From contig VXAU01004425.1 of assembly GCA_013399695.1 (NCBI GenBank), positions 967-64,966 of the forward strand: 64,000 bases of DNA. The letters are read 5' to 3'. The notes beneath the pieces are model-generated. The model was not told the origin of the DNA. It did no database searches and was given only the letters and a program-made list of their open reading frames with translations. Position 1 is the first letter of the stretch. Each line of letters begins with the position of its first letter. The DNA is from Formicarius rufipectus (lineage: Eukaryota; Chordata; Aves; Passeriformes; Formicariidae). Shown one piece after another: positions 50,481 through 63,096 of this stretch. Both the position numbers and the translations under genes were made by a program.

Positions 50481-53400
50481 CTTCCTTTTGTCCTTAGGTT
50501 GATAGAAGCACAGGAAAAGTCAGGGGCTGTTCTGTATATAAGGTATAAAATAAATGGTATTTCGTGAAGCTATATAAACTTACTGTTATTTACAATTTAA
50601 TTTCTGCAGCATTGGAGTCTTTTCAGATGATAGCTACAAATCTGGGGACAGGGAAACGTCCTTTGGCTATTTATGAAGCTTTTTAAAGTGATTTTCCCTC
50701 TAGTGCTCCTTTTTTTATTTCTGGATGAGTGCATGGATGAAGGCTGTCGAAGTGTTTTGTTTTGTTTTGCTTTCTCCAACATACACACAAAATATCTCAG
50801 AAATAAGAAGTGAAGAGCCCTCCCGAATAGATTATCTCTAGAATGAGATTACTCCCTCTGCAATTGAACCAGAACAGACTTAAAACCCGCTCTTCCCAAA
50901 ATGAATGAAGCAAAACCTGGTAGGAATTCTTTGCTGAGAGCCAAACAAATGTGTATAGAACATAACTGCATTTGTATTACAACGAGATGCTGCATAGTTT
51001 AATGGACACTCTTCTCACCTTCCCACTGACTGAACAATACCAGAAGATCAGTCATAAAATTGTCTTGAACAAGTCATGTACACAAATTTGTCTATTTTTA
51101 GAATAAATGGAAGCAAAAGATCAGGCAGGGAAAGAGTAACAGACACTCAATAACATCCTTCTCGTTTGGATGCTTGTTACTGACTTGTCTCAGAAAAGTC
51201 TGAGCATGCTGATATTAGACACGCTGTAGCTGTTTTAAGAGGACATGTTTGCTAGGATCAAAATTTGTCAGTGATTTCATTACCTTTTTCAAGTCTCGAA
51301 ATCTTGAATTTTGGGCTTGAAACCTGAGGATCACCTTGGCTGCTTTTATGTACAAATACAGAAAAAGCTGAAGTAAGTTAATATTAAACCCGATTAGGAA
51401 TGTGTAGCTGAATTCTGTGACAGCATATAATTTCCCACTAATTCTAATCTGGCTCTTTTACAGCTGACTTGCTCTTTAAGGTCAGGTCATTTTGGCAGTC
51501 AAATCCATGGTAGAAGGGTCAGGACTATAAGTTAAGAGAACTATTATTGCCCAAATAAATGTTACTGTTGTCATTATGTGTTAAAGTCTGTATATGACAT
51601 ATGGAGGCTTGATTTTCAGTGATGTGCATAATGAAGTGAGGAAGAGATTTTTACTGTACCTGCTCTGCTTTGGGATCTTCTTAATGTCTCTTTGTTTTTA
51701 AACTCGTTCTCAGGATATAGAATCAAAATGAGTTAATGTCAGTAAATGCACTGATGTGTCAGAATTGTGGATTTTATTCATACTTAAAGACTTGCATTGA
51801 GGGGACTTTATTTTGTATTATGTCTCTTTTTTTTTTTTTTTTTCTTGGCAGTGTTTTAAAAAGTTATATGCATGCATAATCATACAGACCACTTTATTGC
51901 TTATTTTTGGTAATTTACAAGAGCAAAAATTTAATTTGCTCTTTTCCAAAAGTGTATTGTGTTTATGTAATGGATTTGCATCAGTTGCAGTCTGTAACAC
52001 AGCTAAGTGTTTTAATTGGCAGAACACCCACATCAAGGCTTGTTTGTTTTTCTGATAAGGAAAATGCCAACTAAGTTAGACCATATGTTCTGTTCAAATA
52101 AGAAGCAGCATGTTCACATGTAATGGTCATTCTTTAAAAATAAAATTAAAATGAAAAATTAACACAAAACTAATGTAGAAGAGGGGTAAGTTTATGCATA
52201 AATATGAATTGTGATTAATTTTCATAAACAGCAAGTATTTTTCTAAGAAAGGCTTGTCAGCTCACATTTTAAGTGCTTGTGGTTTATGACTATCTGTTGA
52301 TGACCAGAGTGATGTTAAAATCAAAGTGTACATTTGCTGGTTTTTTGGGGGGGTTTTTTGGTGTTTTTTTTTTTTTTTTCCAGAAGAATTTACATGGTCT
52401 TTATTGTCTACTTTCAGCAGACTTGAAACTCACCTACTGTACTGTAGTTTAACAACACTTTAAAAATGTGTGGTGAATGTGGTAGTAAGATGTGAAGATA
52501 AATAGGAGTTACAGAGCTCAGTTTAATGAAATGCATCCTTATCAGCTGCCAGTCATGAAGGAGCTTGACAGGGTTCTAGTACTTCACAGCTGCAGAATCT
52601 ATTTCTGCTTCTTCAGGGGAAACTGGAAATCTTCCACGCTCTTTGCCAGCCTGAGAATCCCACATTAGGCATCTGCTGTGCTTTTTGTGCAGAAAGCGGA
52701 CCCTGACGTTGCCCAGCTGTCAGAGATGGCATTTGAACTCCTGCTGATAATATTGGGAGAGCTCCACTTAGACTCTCATCCTGATCCCTCATTAGAGAAA
52801 AAAAAATACTTCAACTGAGTTCAGTTTCTTTTGTTTCCAGGTAATTTGCAGGTGATAATCAAAGTTGTGTTCAGACTTAGACCTAGCTTTGAACCAAACA
52901 TTCTAAATTTCTTAAGAGTGCTGGCTTTCCTGCAGGATTTATTTTATTTTGCCCACAAGGATGAAGAAGTCTTCATCATATTTGACTATTGTATCAGCTA
53001 ACTCCTAGAACAGAGTAATACTGATTTTTAAGGACATAACATGTACAGTATATGGTAGTATAGGACAAAACTGAATTGTTATTAAAATATATGCCTACTA
53101 ATTTACATTGACTGTCCTTATCAGTAAAAAGCATCATATTACTGCAAAATCTATTCAGGAATATCATATATATATGATGACAAGTAATAGTAATAATGGT
53201 TTGATGTGAGAAATCAGAAACTGGATAAAAAACAGCTGCTGTTGTGGTTTCTGAGAAGCACAGGTTGGTGTGACTTTCTTTAGCTATGTGACAATTTCTT
53301 TTTGGCAATGACATGACCAAGAAGACTATAGAGTTTCAGCATAGACATTAACTGCCTTTATTCCACTGGATATTATATTTGGTAAATTTAGAGAATTCGA

Positions 53401-54237
53401 CATCTGTACCAAGTGCACAGCATTTTATAAACCTTCAAACAACAATGAGGTCTCAGAATGATTCCATTAAGAAGGAAGAAGATAATAATTCCACAGAAAG
53501 CATACTTTCATAAATATAAATGGCTTGACAATGTTTTAGTGGTTTGCATAAGTTACAATGGGCCCCTAAATAGTGTCACTCAGTTGATCGATTTATTCAT
53601 GCAAGATTTGAGTATAGTACTACAGGTGATTGAAAACTGCAGGCTTAAAAGTAAGGAATTCCATTTTTGGGATGGAAATCTCACACTTAAATATGTGGGT
53701 CTTGATAGATTACTGGCAGTATAACATAAAGTTGGCAATAGTTACTGTGGTGTAGTTAGTTTTCCCACATCAAATATGCTGGTGCATGTTGCTAATTCTA
53801 AGAATCATTGAGAATATCTGTGTAATTTTTTTTTAAAAAAACCTTTCTCTTGTTTGTTTTGTGGAGTTTTATCTTCTAACCTTAAGCACTTTTATTTTAA
53901 GGATTAGTCCAGAACAAATTTTATTTTTAATACTAGCTGTAATCTAATATCAGGCTAGATAATATTGATAGAAATGAGTTGCAGTGGTGAGAGCAGTCTG
54001 GTGTTTAATCTGAGTTGTTTTTGGAACACATGGATGTCCATGAACTTCTGAACAATTCTTTTATTGTATCATTGCCTGTGTATTTAGAATGATTATACTG
54101 TGATCTGGTGCAGAGTATTAAATAAAGTAATAGCTTGTCTTTTGTGTTCTTGAGTCAATCTCCAATTTGTATTGGCACTTATATATTTCATTGTTTATTT
54201 TTTTAAGTGAAACCTGTTTCTTTTATGTCCTGTGCAG

Positions 54238-54355
54238 AATGTGAAAGATGATGGGCAGCACGTATGGAGATTGAAACACTTTAACAAGCCTGCCTACTGT
54301 AATCTTTGTTTGAATATGCTAATCGGAGTAGGCAAGCAAGGTCTCTGCTGTTCTT
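54238..54355 (+). CDS. DGKB: DGKB coding exon: first C1 zinc finger, N-terminal part
   Basis: This 118-nt exon (acceptor TGTGCAG, donor GTGAGT at 54356) enters in phase 0 and leaves in phase 1. It reads NVKDDGQHVWRLKHFNKPAY, then CNLCLNMLIGVGKQGLCCS. The zinc ligands follow the C1 pattern: His (HVW...), then 12 residues, CNLC, 13 residues, and the first Cys of the next CxxC pair, which is completed by the exon at 57026. C1 domains of DGKs help bring the enzyme to membranes with diacylglycerol. Failure to splice here would add about 30 residues and then stop. Confidence 0.98.
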
Positions 54356-57025
54356 GTGAGTATGAGCATTTTGGTGGCCATTTGCATACATGTCTTTTCC
54401 TAGAAATGCTTCTCTTGCCGCGTTACAAAGAACAAGGAGCTTCCTAGTACAAAGCCATTAACAGCACAGTAGTGTCTCTCTCTTGTCTTTTATGCTTGAG
54501 CGCTCAAGGTTCCTTTTTAAATTTTTCAGTATATTTCGCTCTTAAATGTGTTGTTTGAGGAAGTTTTCTGTTTTATAAGAGATATCACTGTTAGTTCTTT
54601 TTGGAATCTGCCAGAGGTTTTTAATTCTTGGGTTTGTTTTTTATTAATTTTCTATTAGGAAATGCCATGCTCAACTTTCAGCCTTATAGTTTTATTAGTC
54701 CTCTTTTGTTCTTGTTGATAACTATGCATATTCTTTAATAGGTATCAGCTTGACAAACATCTAAGTCCCATGTTTGTTGATTCAAATTTTGCATGGAATT
54801 CTTGTTTTGTCACTTGTAAAGGTCAGAATCTCAGTTTCCAGGAGCTCAAGTTTCTGTAACAGTTCTAATGTTTTGTGTAGTTACTCGGTTTGTAATCATA
54901 AATCACAATCCACACATTTTGACCTCCTTTAGATTATTAGGTGCAGTTATTAGTTTTCAGTTCCTTGAACTGTGTCTGTGTATATCCTAATAATCTGTGT
55001 TTGACCAGCTCATAATCTGTGTCTTGAGAAACCAAGGCTTGCTGAAACATATCTTGTCTCCATTTGAGTGTTTCAAGAGATGGATTATCTGTATCACTCT
55101 TTTGAGGTGTGTTCCCATGATTAAACCTTTTTAAGACCTATTTCATGACTTGAATAGGTATTGTAGATGGTGCAAATGATTGGCTTATGTTATACCCTGC
55201 TCCATTAGATTAATGAGATCTTTAGTACCCACTGTATTCTTTGTGGGATGGTACCAAGTCACCTGTCATTGTTCTTCTGGGTAAATGAATCAGTTTCTGA
55301 GTGTAACTTACTTTCTCCATTTTTGGTATGAAAAATAGCCCATCATAGCTGATCAAGACCTTTTTGTCTGTATAGTTCTATTGATAATTTGAGATTTGCC
55401 TGAATGAATTAGTGTTTTAAATTGACTGTTTCTCCTTTATGGGACACAGATCTGTTTAAAACATAATTTGGATGTAAATCCTTGTATGTATTTTCACATC
55501 ATATAATTTCATTCACAATACTATGAAATGAGAGAGATACATTTATTAAAATTCAGAAAACTAGAAATTCCATAACTTCAGGTTGTTAAATGCTGATGAC
55601 AATAACAAGAATATACGTATATGTATAATGCTGATTTGACTATTAGATCTTGAAATGTTATATTATTTAATATTCTTTTATGTCAGACTGATGTTAATTC
55701 TTCTGAAGTGTAAGACCCATATATGTTTGAAAGAGAAAACTCTACCGAACAAATAATGTAGGTCACATTCTTCAGTAGTTATCAGAAATACATAGATGAA
55801 TTATGTAAAGTAAACTGCCCTGAAAAGACCAGCCTTGCAAGAGCTGCATTTTTTTTCTGCTGCAGTGTACCTCTTTAGTGCTTGTTACTGTGCCTGGCAT
55901 TTATTTGTGAGAACAATGCTCTCAAAATATCTGAAGAACTTCCACATGCTCCTTTCAGTTGCTTCATGCAGCAAGAGGCATGAACCTGCTTAAAAAACTA
56001 TTTCACGATTTCCTTATCTCACTTTTTCTTCAGTGTATTTCCAAAGAATTGCTATAGATTTCATTATTTGCATTTTAGATTGTGTGGGAGGAAAAAAAAG
56101 AAAGAGGAAATCGTAGGGTGCCTCGCCATCCCTCCATGGTCCAATCAACAATGTTACTCCCTGCTGTTTGTCTGATTAATGGCTGCGCCTCCCACTGGGT
56201 TTGTGTAATAGGTGCAAGCAAGGTGTTTAGAAGTACTTTGTGCTTAATTGCTCTCGAGGTCAAAAGCGTGAGACATATACTGTGCAGGGAGAAATTCATT
56301 CTCAGTTTTTAATGGTTGCCTCTACTGAATGCAGACATATGCTGTAGTGTTATTTCATCATTTTGGCACCGTTGTGTCATTGAGGTCAAGAGAGCTTTGC
56401 TGTGTACCCTGACATTTGTATGTTTTCCAAATGCAGCTAGTGTGATCTTCACAGACCTGGTCAATTGTATCAGTTACCTAAAGCTTCTCAAGAGTTGGTG
56501 TTTCAGAAAGCAAGAGTTAAAGTAGTTATGGTGGTTACATGGAATGCATGAACACAATTGCTATTTGAAAATGGACTAATAAGCCATTTAAGATATACAA
56601 ATCAATAGAAGGAACAGCATAAATTCATTGGCTTTTATTTTTGTGCTTGTCAGCTGCTCTCATGCCTATAGTTTGTAAAATATGGATTTCTTCCTACTGG
56701 CAAATAACACCATTTGGCAGTCATCAATTTGTCTTTAATATTTTGTCATTTGGGAATTATTGTGAAAAAATTTAGCAATCTGTGATTTAATTAAGCATTT
56801 CCTGTTATGCAATGGTAGTGCATTCTTGGATTTCTCACTTGCATAACATTTCCTGTTCTAATTGGCCTTTTGTATTCCATGGAAAAAGCAGTCTAGTTTG
56901 AGTTTTCATTGACTGATTGGATTGATTATTCAGAGGTGACATGCTGGTAATGTTATCTGTTTCATAGAAATGTAGTCAGAATCACCATTACCTCAACATC
57001 TCTTTCTGTGTTTGTTTTTTTCCAG
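54356..57025 (+). other. DGKB: DGKB intron, 2.7 kb
   Basis: AT-rich and free of recognisable transposable elements. A less AT-rich stretch at 56086-56290 has a homeodomain-like TGATTAATGG and looks like possible conserved non-coding sequence. No exon is seen. Confidence 0.8.
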
Positions 57026-57114
57026 TTTGCAAGTATACAGTCCACGAACGCTGTGTCTCAAGAGCTCCTGCATCTTGCATCAAAACTTATGTGAAGTCTA
57101 AAAAGAATGCTGAA
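57026..57114 (+). CDS. DGKB: DGKB coding exon: end of first C1 domain
   Basis: This 89-nt exon (acceptor TTTCCAG, donor GTAAGT at 57115) completes a split Phe and reads CKYTVHERCVSRAPASCIKT, then YVKSKKNAE. It supplies the second half of C1A: the Cys of CxxC, then CxxxxH, HxxC and Cx7C, so all eight zinc ligands (two Cys3His sites) are present across the two exons. It ends in phase 0, 81 bp before the next exon. Confidence 0.98.
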
Positions 57115-57195
57115 GTAAGTTTGGGGATTGTATTAACTTTGCCATGTACCTATTTATTTAGTAACTCTGTGTATATCCAAATATTTCTTTTGCAG
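57115..57195 (+). other. DGKB: 81-bp DGKB intron, in frame and without stop
   Basis: Bounded by GTAAGT and TTTTGCAG with a T-rich 3' part, so it is a good intron by signals. It is by far the shortest here. Its length is exactly 27 codons and reading straight through gives no stop (starts VSLGIVLTLPCTYLF...), so retention would insert a hydrophobic 27-residue segment between the two C1 domains. Confidence 0.93.
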
Positions 57196-57312
57196 GTAAT
57201 GCACCATTTCTGGGTAGAAGGAAACTGTCCGACAAAATGTGATAAGTGTCACAAAACTATAAAATGTTACCAAGGCTTGACTGGACTTCACTGTGTTTGG
57301 TGTCAGATCACA
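57196..57312 (+). CDS. DGKB: DGKB coding exon: second C1 domain
   Basis: This 117-nt exon is phase 0 at both ends (acceptor TTTTGCAG, donor GTGAGT at 57313) and encodes 39 residues: VMHHFWVEGNCPTKCDKCHK, then TIKCYQGLTGLHCVWCQIT. It contains the leading His pair, CxxC (CDKC) and CVWC of the second C1 domain, finished by the next exon. The sequence is nearly invariant among DGKB proteins as I remember them. Confidence 0.98.
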
Positions 57313-59559
57313 GTGAGTATACTACAGTAAAACCTTTAGCATGGGTTAGAGAGAGAAAGTCATAGAATAACTTTCTATAGCCGCATAATTTGAAAGGTCT
57401 CATTCAATTTTGTCATTAGCAATGGCTATTGTGTTTAAGGAGTGGTACATGCAGAATACTCTTAGGACTCCTTAACTGTGGCAAACAAATGCACTTAAAG
57501 GTGTGCTTTACTTCATGACAATATCCAGGTGAAGATAATGTATGCCACTCTAGGGAGCAGAATTCCCAATCTACACTACAGAAAGATTACTAAGGAGTTT
57601 TCAGTACTAGGGAAAATCAAGGTCACTGTGACACCAGGGCAAAATCCTAATCTGTGGTACACTGGCAGGCAAATGAAATTGAGGACATCTGGTAAAATAC
57701 AGTGATTCCAAGTGTCAGGGAACAATAGCAGAGACATGCTGATAATGTACTGATCTGTGCACCAAGTCTAATATATACAACTTTTGTGCACTCCTTATTC
57801 AGCAGAAACCAATAACTAGAACTAATGACATTCAGGGAACACTGCCCTTAAAGTGAGATCTTCATGCTAGAAGGAGCAATGCTAGTATTTCTGTTTCTAG
57901 CTGGGGCAGGATTTAAATCTAAATGGAAAGAGATTCAGCCTTCTTCACGGGCTTTTGCTGATATCATTATTATTATTGTTATGGAACAGCAGTTGTTTGT
58001 TCAGTGCTTTAGTATGAGACTGAGGCATTAGTGAATGTTTGTTTTCAACATACAACTTAGAGTGTTTTATGACATTTTTAACATAAGAATACAAAATACG
58101 AAATATCATCAAAGAAAATAGATCCAGGATACTTTCAGTGATAAGCTGTTATGATTATTTAAACCCCAATATTTTAGAAGAAAGCAAATATGTAGTCCAG
58201 ATTGCTGTCAAAATTTGGATAATTTGTGTAGATAATAGAGTACACAATCCAAAAATTTTTGCATGCAGATAATTAAATTTAGGCGATGGCTATATGTGTT
58301 TAGCAAGACAAATAAGAGTGTTCTGCTCCCTACGTAGAAGTGTTTACATCAATGTAATATGTATATATCATTCAAAAAATGTGTTGTGCAAGGTTCCCTC
58401 TTAAAGGCAAAGGAAGTTTATAAGTCTGTATGTCCTAGGTAGAAATTATTTTCCTCTCTATTTCATGTGAATCTGGATCAGATTTGTAATGGTTTTGTAC
58501 TCCTTGAAGATGAATGTCAAGATTCAGAGTATTTCATAGGAACTGTTATTCACAAGTACAGAGGCATTATTTATAATTGAAATCACTGTAAAGGAAAGGA
58601 AGAGGCTAAATTATTTTGAACATATCTGAAGTATATGTGTGCCTATTTAAATGCCTGAATATCAAAATTCCAGTTTTAAAAGGGTCTTTATTCTTTGACA
58701 GCCAAAATTGAAAACTTTGTATCTGAGTTTTACAGTTTTGCAACTGTAATATTTTTGTATTTCTAACAGTAATTTAAATACCTTTATTTTTTGTAAAAGT
58801 AATNACTGCAGATTATTCCAATTCACTTTTCTTTCAATTTTTTGTATTTGATATACTCTATTGCAATAACTTTTCCTAATATAAATAGCTTCATTACAGA
58901 AAAAGATGTGGTTTAACTTTCTATCAAATGCATGATTTTCAAATGGATATTCTGAAGTGACATAATTATCATCACATCCTTCATATATTTTTCAACTTCT
59001 TGTACCATGCAGTTACAGCTTGTAATCTAAGAGGATGCGAGCTATTACACAACTAATTCTGAGCCTCTTTCATGCATTTTAAATATATGTTCTTACAACT
59101 TAATGGGGTCACTTCTGACGGTAAGTAACTGAATAAAGTCCCAAAATTTAGAGATGTTTTTCACTGAGAGGCTTCCTATACTGAGTTTTCAGCCAAGCCC
59201 ATGATCCTTCTCCCATGTACTCTGTAGTTACCTACCATGGTCATATAAATGTTTTTATTTTCTTCATTTTGCTTCCAGCAAATACATTTTTTCTTATTTC
59301 CAGTTCTGTGAGGAATGTGATATTCCACAGAATCTGTATTTAAAGGGGGGGTTTTTGGAAATGTGTGTAAAACCTGCTATAATTTTTTTTTTTTTTTGGA
59401 GAAGGGATGCAGATTATTTTATCATGTCAAAGTCTTATTTTCATTAAAGCTACATAAGTTCTACCATTTCTGTAGTCTGTTTTGCACCAGTTCTGTTCAG
59501 AGATCAGTAGAGACTAATAAGAAAATTAAGCTGTTTTTTCATAGATAAGTTTGCATGCC

Positions 59560-59800
59560 ACCGAGTAGCAAAGCTGCTAATTACCACTGAATGTGTGAAG
59601 ATACTTTCATTTGATGTAACGTGGCCTGGTGTGCATTAATTATGGTACAAGTAACCTTAACACTGAGGCAGAGAATTAGCATGACAAATGATTTATATTA
59701 CAGGGCTACTAAAATACCCTCACAATAAGGCTTTAGTGCTCAGAATAAATCAAAACTTGTTGGACTTTTATTTGCTGTTGCTAAGTAACTGCTTAAAAAA
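59560..59800. promoter_or_regulatory. Candidate intronic enhancer (motif cluster)
   Basis: The block has dense homeodomain-type motifs (CTAATTACC near 59577, GCATTAATTATGG at 59633-59645, GAATTAGC near 59673) and an RFX-like dyad GTTGCTAAGTAAC at 59777-59789. No repeat is recognised in it. The call rests on motif look only; conservation was not tested. Confidence 0.3.
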
Positions 59801-60213
59801 GTAACTTTGCAGTATAAATGAATATGGACAGGGCTAATATTATGTGCCATTCAGTTCAAAATTCAGAAGTGTTATGTCAACATTAACTGTACCGGATAAG
59901 TTTATGAAGATCATATTACAGGTAAAGGTTTATATATATCAGCACTTAGTACAATTTTATTGTAATTTTAATAGAGTTTATACAAGTTAAATTGTCTAAG
60001 GGAAAATGAATCAGTCATTGGAAAAATAGGAGTTACAGATGCAGACATTGAACTACAGATTTAGTAACAGGTATTGAACCTGTTGAACTAATGCTGTATG
60101 CTACCTATTCTACTAGGTATTCTTCTCTACTGCTATTCTTCTCAAAAATATTTATCTCTATGGGAAATGGAAGTTACCTGAAGACCTTAATGCACAGTTT
60201 ATTAAATCAGTAC

Positions 60214-60300
60214 AGACATAGAAACAGAGCAATTTATGTTGGAAAAGACCTTAAAGATCACTGAGTCCAATATATAACCTTTGACAAAGTTTCACAATAT
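60214..60300 (-). mobile_element. Short CR1 3'-end remnant
   Basis: The plus strand reads GACATAGAAACAGAGCAATT, then TATGTTGGAAAAGACCTTAA and AGATCACTGAGTCCAA, a decayed form of the inverted CR1 3' end. Under 100 bp is recognisable. Confidence 0.7.
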
Positions 60301-60860
60301 GGAGTTTATTTTATTTTTACTATCTCTAATTATATTATGAAGTATATCAATTAAATCTGAATGTTTTGCATGATCCAAGAACACAACTGTGCCTTTGTAT
60401 TATGTGGCTGGATATTTAGAGATATTTGGATTGAGTTAAATTATAAATTGTCAACAAGAACTCTTTATTGCTAATGAAAAATAGTTCCATAAATTTGCCA
60501 TTACTTGTTGCCATTTTATGTTGATGCTGGATACATATTTTTCCCTTCAACCTTTATAGCAATACAGAAGGAAACCAATACTCTTTTGTTCAGCAGACCT
60601 GAAGATATTCTCTTCATGTTTTCAGAGTGAAACTCTTGTCATTTTTTTTCAAGAAAACTGGATGAATGCTAAGAATAAATTAGGAAAAGATAGAGTAATT
60701 CATGTTCCTCAGCAGTCAGTGGAAGTCTGAACATTAAATCTATCCAGACCAAAATTTACCCAATGCTGCTTAAAACTCTTAGATTTTCATATGTTATTCT
60801 CTTATATTTGAATCAGTAGTGACTATCAGGTTCAGGTAAGAAACTGAGTTAAACCAAAGG

Positions 60861-60945
60861 CTACTGTGAGCTAGTCACAGTAGTGACTAGTAGACTAGTA
60901 GAACTGTCACTAGTGGTACTAGAACTAGTAGACAGAGTAGAACTG
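60861..60945. repeat. Cluster of overlapping inverted and direct repeats
   Basis: A 9-bp perfect inverted repeat CTACTGTGA/TCACAGTAG (60861-60883) overlaps an 8-bp one CTAGTCAC/GTGACTAG (60871-60890). They are followed by ACTAGTAG and AGTAGAACTGTC, each twice. The two stems use the same bases and exclude each other. Confidence 0.85.
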
Positions 60946-61266
60946 TCTTGGTGCAAGAAGCTCTCTTCTGAAATAAAGGTTCACTGATAATGCTATGCTG
61001 ATGTTACTGTACTGCCATACAAGATTCTTTTTTTGTGTGTGTGCTGATCCATACATTCGGTTTCCAAACGGAAAAATACTGTAATCCACTGTTCTTTCTT
61101 CAGTATAAATTCACTGATTTGGTCAGTTCTAGGAGGTGTTCCACTGCAGTGTTTCATTTTCCTTCTAGTACTAATTAGGTTAATGAAACTCACCGCACTC
61201 TAGGATGCCCATTTCCTTATGCTATAAAAGATTTAAGTAGAATCTTCATTTTATGACTTCTTGCAG

Positions 61267-61365
61267 TTGCATAATAAGTGTGCTTCACATCTGAAACCTG
61301 AATGCGACTGTGGACCCTTGAAGGACCATATCTTACCACCCACGTCAATCTGCCCAGTAGTACTG
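61267..61365 (+). CDS. DGKB: DGKB coding exon: end of second C1 domain and linker
   Basis: This 99-nt exon is phase 0 at both ends (acceptor CTTGCAG, donor GTGAGT at 61366) and encodes 33 residues: LHNKCASHLKPECDCGPLKD, then HILPPTSICPVVL. It supplies the last zinc ligands of C1B (LHNKC and ECDC) and the conserved DHILPPTSICP segment that precedes the variable linker to the catalytic domain. The next exon, expected to begin after VVL, is not in the window. Confidence 0.98.
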
Positions 61366-63096
61366 GTGAGTTGTCCTTATGTTTATTTCAGATGTAGTCT
61401 GCTCTCATACACAGCATTAAAACTGTGCTGGGACTGACTGACAGGTATTTGTTGAATTCACCAGACTATGTGAACCTTAAATGAAATGTGTAATCCTGGC
61501 TGATCAGTTTGTAGGCATAAGCATGTTTACCCTCTACATATTGCATTTTCCTTTACGTGCGAATGAATTTTCTGTAGGGCATATTATAACTGAAGCTGAC
61601 TCAGGTTTTATCACTTATTCAGACTGTACTTACCAGAAACTGTATAGGCAGAACACTTCTACATTTTACATCTTTTATAGATCCAACTTCCCAGAATAAT
61701 GAAGTTATTCTTATGAGCAGTTTTTGCTTGGGATGCATATTGTATATCTGCAATGCTGAGGTCTCTGATCTAAGCCGGAGGTTACCCAGAATGATGACAC
61801 TGGTCTTGCAGTAAGCTATGCATCAATATTATGGTATATTTTATTCTGCAGTCATGGGTGGTAAATTTCTCTGTCCACAAAAACAATAACTCAATTCAAT
61901 GAAAATAAAAATGCATGCTATGTGTAGGTTGTACAGAAAAGAGCTGACTATTTTATCATTAAAAATGAGCTGGAGAATTAACTTATGTATTCACATATTA
62001 AAGTGGATATTTTATGCCGATGAAAGTCATGGCATCATCATATTCATAAGAGAACAGATGAGTGGTCCTCTTTAAATATATTTTGTAGTAAGAAATGCTT
62101 GAATTTAAGAATAATTTATGGCAGGGAGGAAGAACAAGAAAATATACCTCCTAGTCTTAAGCCAGTTTCTCATCACTAGCAACTATAGTATTCATGCCTA
62201 TTGTAAATTACTTGTTTTCTGATTAATCCTTTTGACTGTTCATAAATCCACAAAGGAAAAGGTGCTAGACTTTGGCCCTCTACTTGCCTAATCAGGGATT
62301 ATTCCATTGCTCTCAATGAAGGTAAAACAATGGAAACCTGACTTTAATATTTATGAAATGCTTTAAAATCTTTTTAAAGATTTAAGATTTAAAGATTTAA
62401 GTTTGTTGGATGATTACAGTCTGCGTTATATTATTTAATTTTCAGGATTTTAGATCATACTTAGAAGTCAGCATCTGGAGTTTATGATTTTGCTATTGGG
62501 CTGTTTTCATTTTAATGTTATTTGTCACTTGCCATTGTTATAAATGGAATAAAACCTCAGCATGAAATTTCATCTTGGTGTAACTCCATTTTCTTTTCTG
62601 GAGAGGAAGAAGAATAGAGAAATTAAGATTTTTATTCCACAATTGCAGTTTAGTTAAGTTGTTTAGAGGGTATGTAAAACCACTCTAGAGTCAAATCACC
62701 CTTTAACAAGTTTGTTTTATCTCCAAATTTTGAAAACATAAGCAGAAGTATATATGTTTTCCTGTATCAGAATCACATTACCAACAGTGTAACATAGGAC
62801 AGGTGTTTCAGAACAATGTATATTGTTAGGAATGGAAAATGTATTTTATTATGATTTAACAGGGACTTAATAGTTTTGTAGTATATTTGTTCATCTTGTA
62901 GTTTCTTCCCAAAATGCATTAAAATCCTGAGTGTACTTATGTTACAAATAATACCTCAGTGACCTAGCTAAGAGCAATTCCTTCTAAAAGTGATTGGTTA
63001 TTGTGTGCATATTATTTGTGCAAGTAATTTTGATTAATTTCTCCCACTTCCTGTTAGGGGGATTACTTTTGAGAAAAATAATGCTTCAAAGTATGT

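Larger units (their letters stand above)
57313..61266 (+). other. DGKB: DGKB intron, 4.0 kb
   Basis: AT-rich. It holds a small CR1 end (60214-60300), one N at 58804, a poly-T at 59383-59397, a possible conserved non-coding block around 59560-59800, and an unusual cluster of inverted repeats at 60861-60945. No exon was found. Confidence 0.82.

Noticed and set aside
53162..53177. 16-bp palindrome ATCATATATATATGAT as an operator
   Set aside because: A short AT alternation of this size is expected by chance in such AT-rich intron sequence.
52994..53320. 108-codon minus-strand open frame
   Set aside because: No domain, no splice or promoter context, and typical intron composition.
54232..54447. 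Exon at 54238 extended into the intron as a shorter protein
   Set aside because: The donor GTGAGT at 54356 is good, the next exon completes the split Phe and the zinc finger, and the extension is not similar to any DGK.
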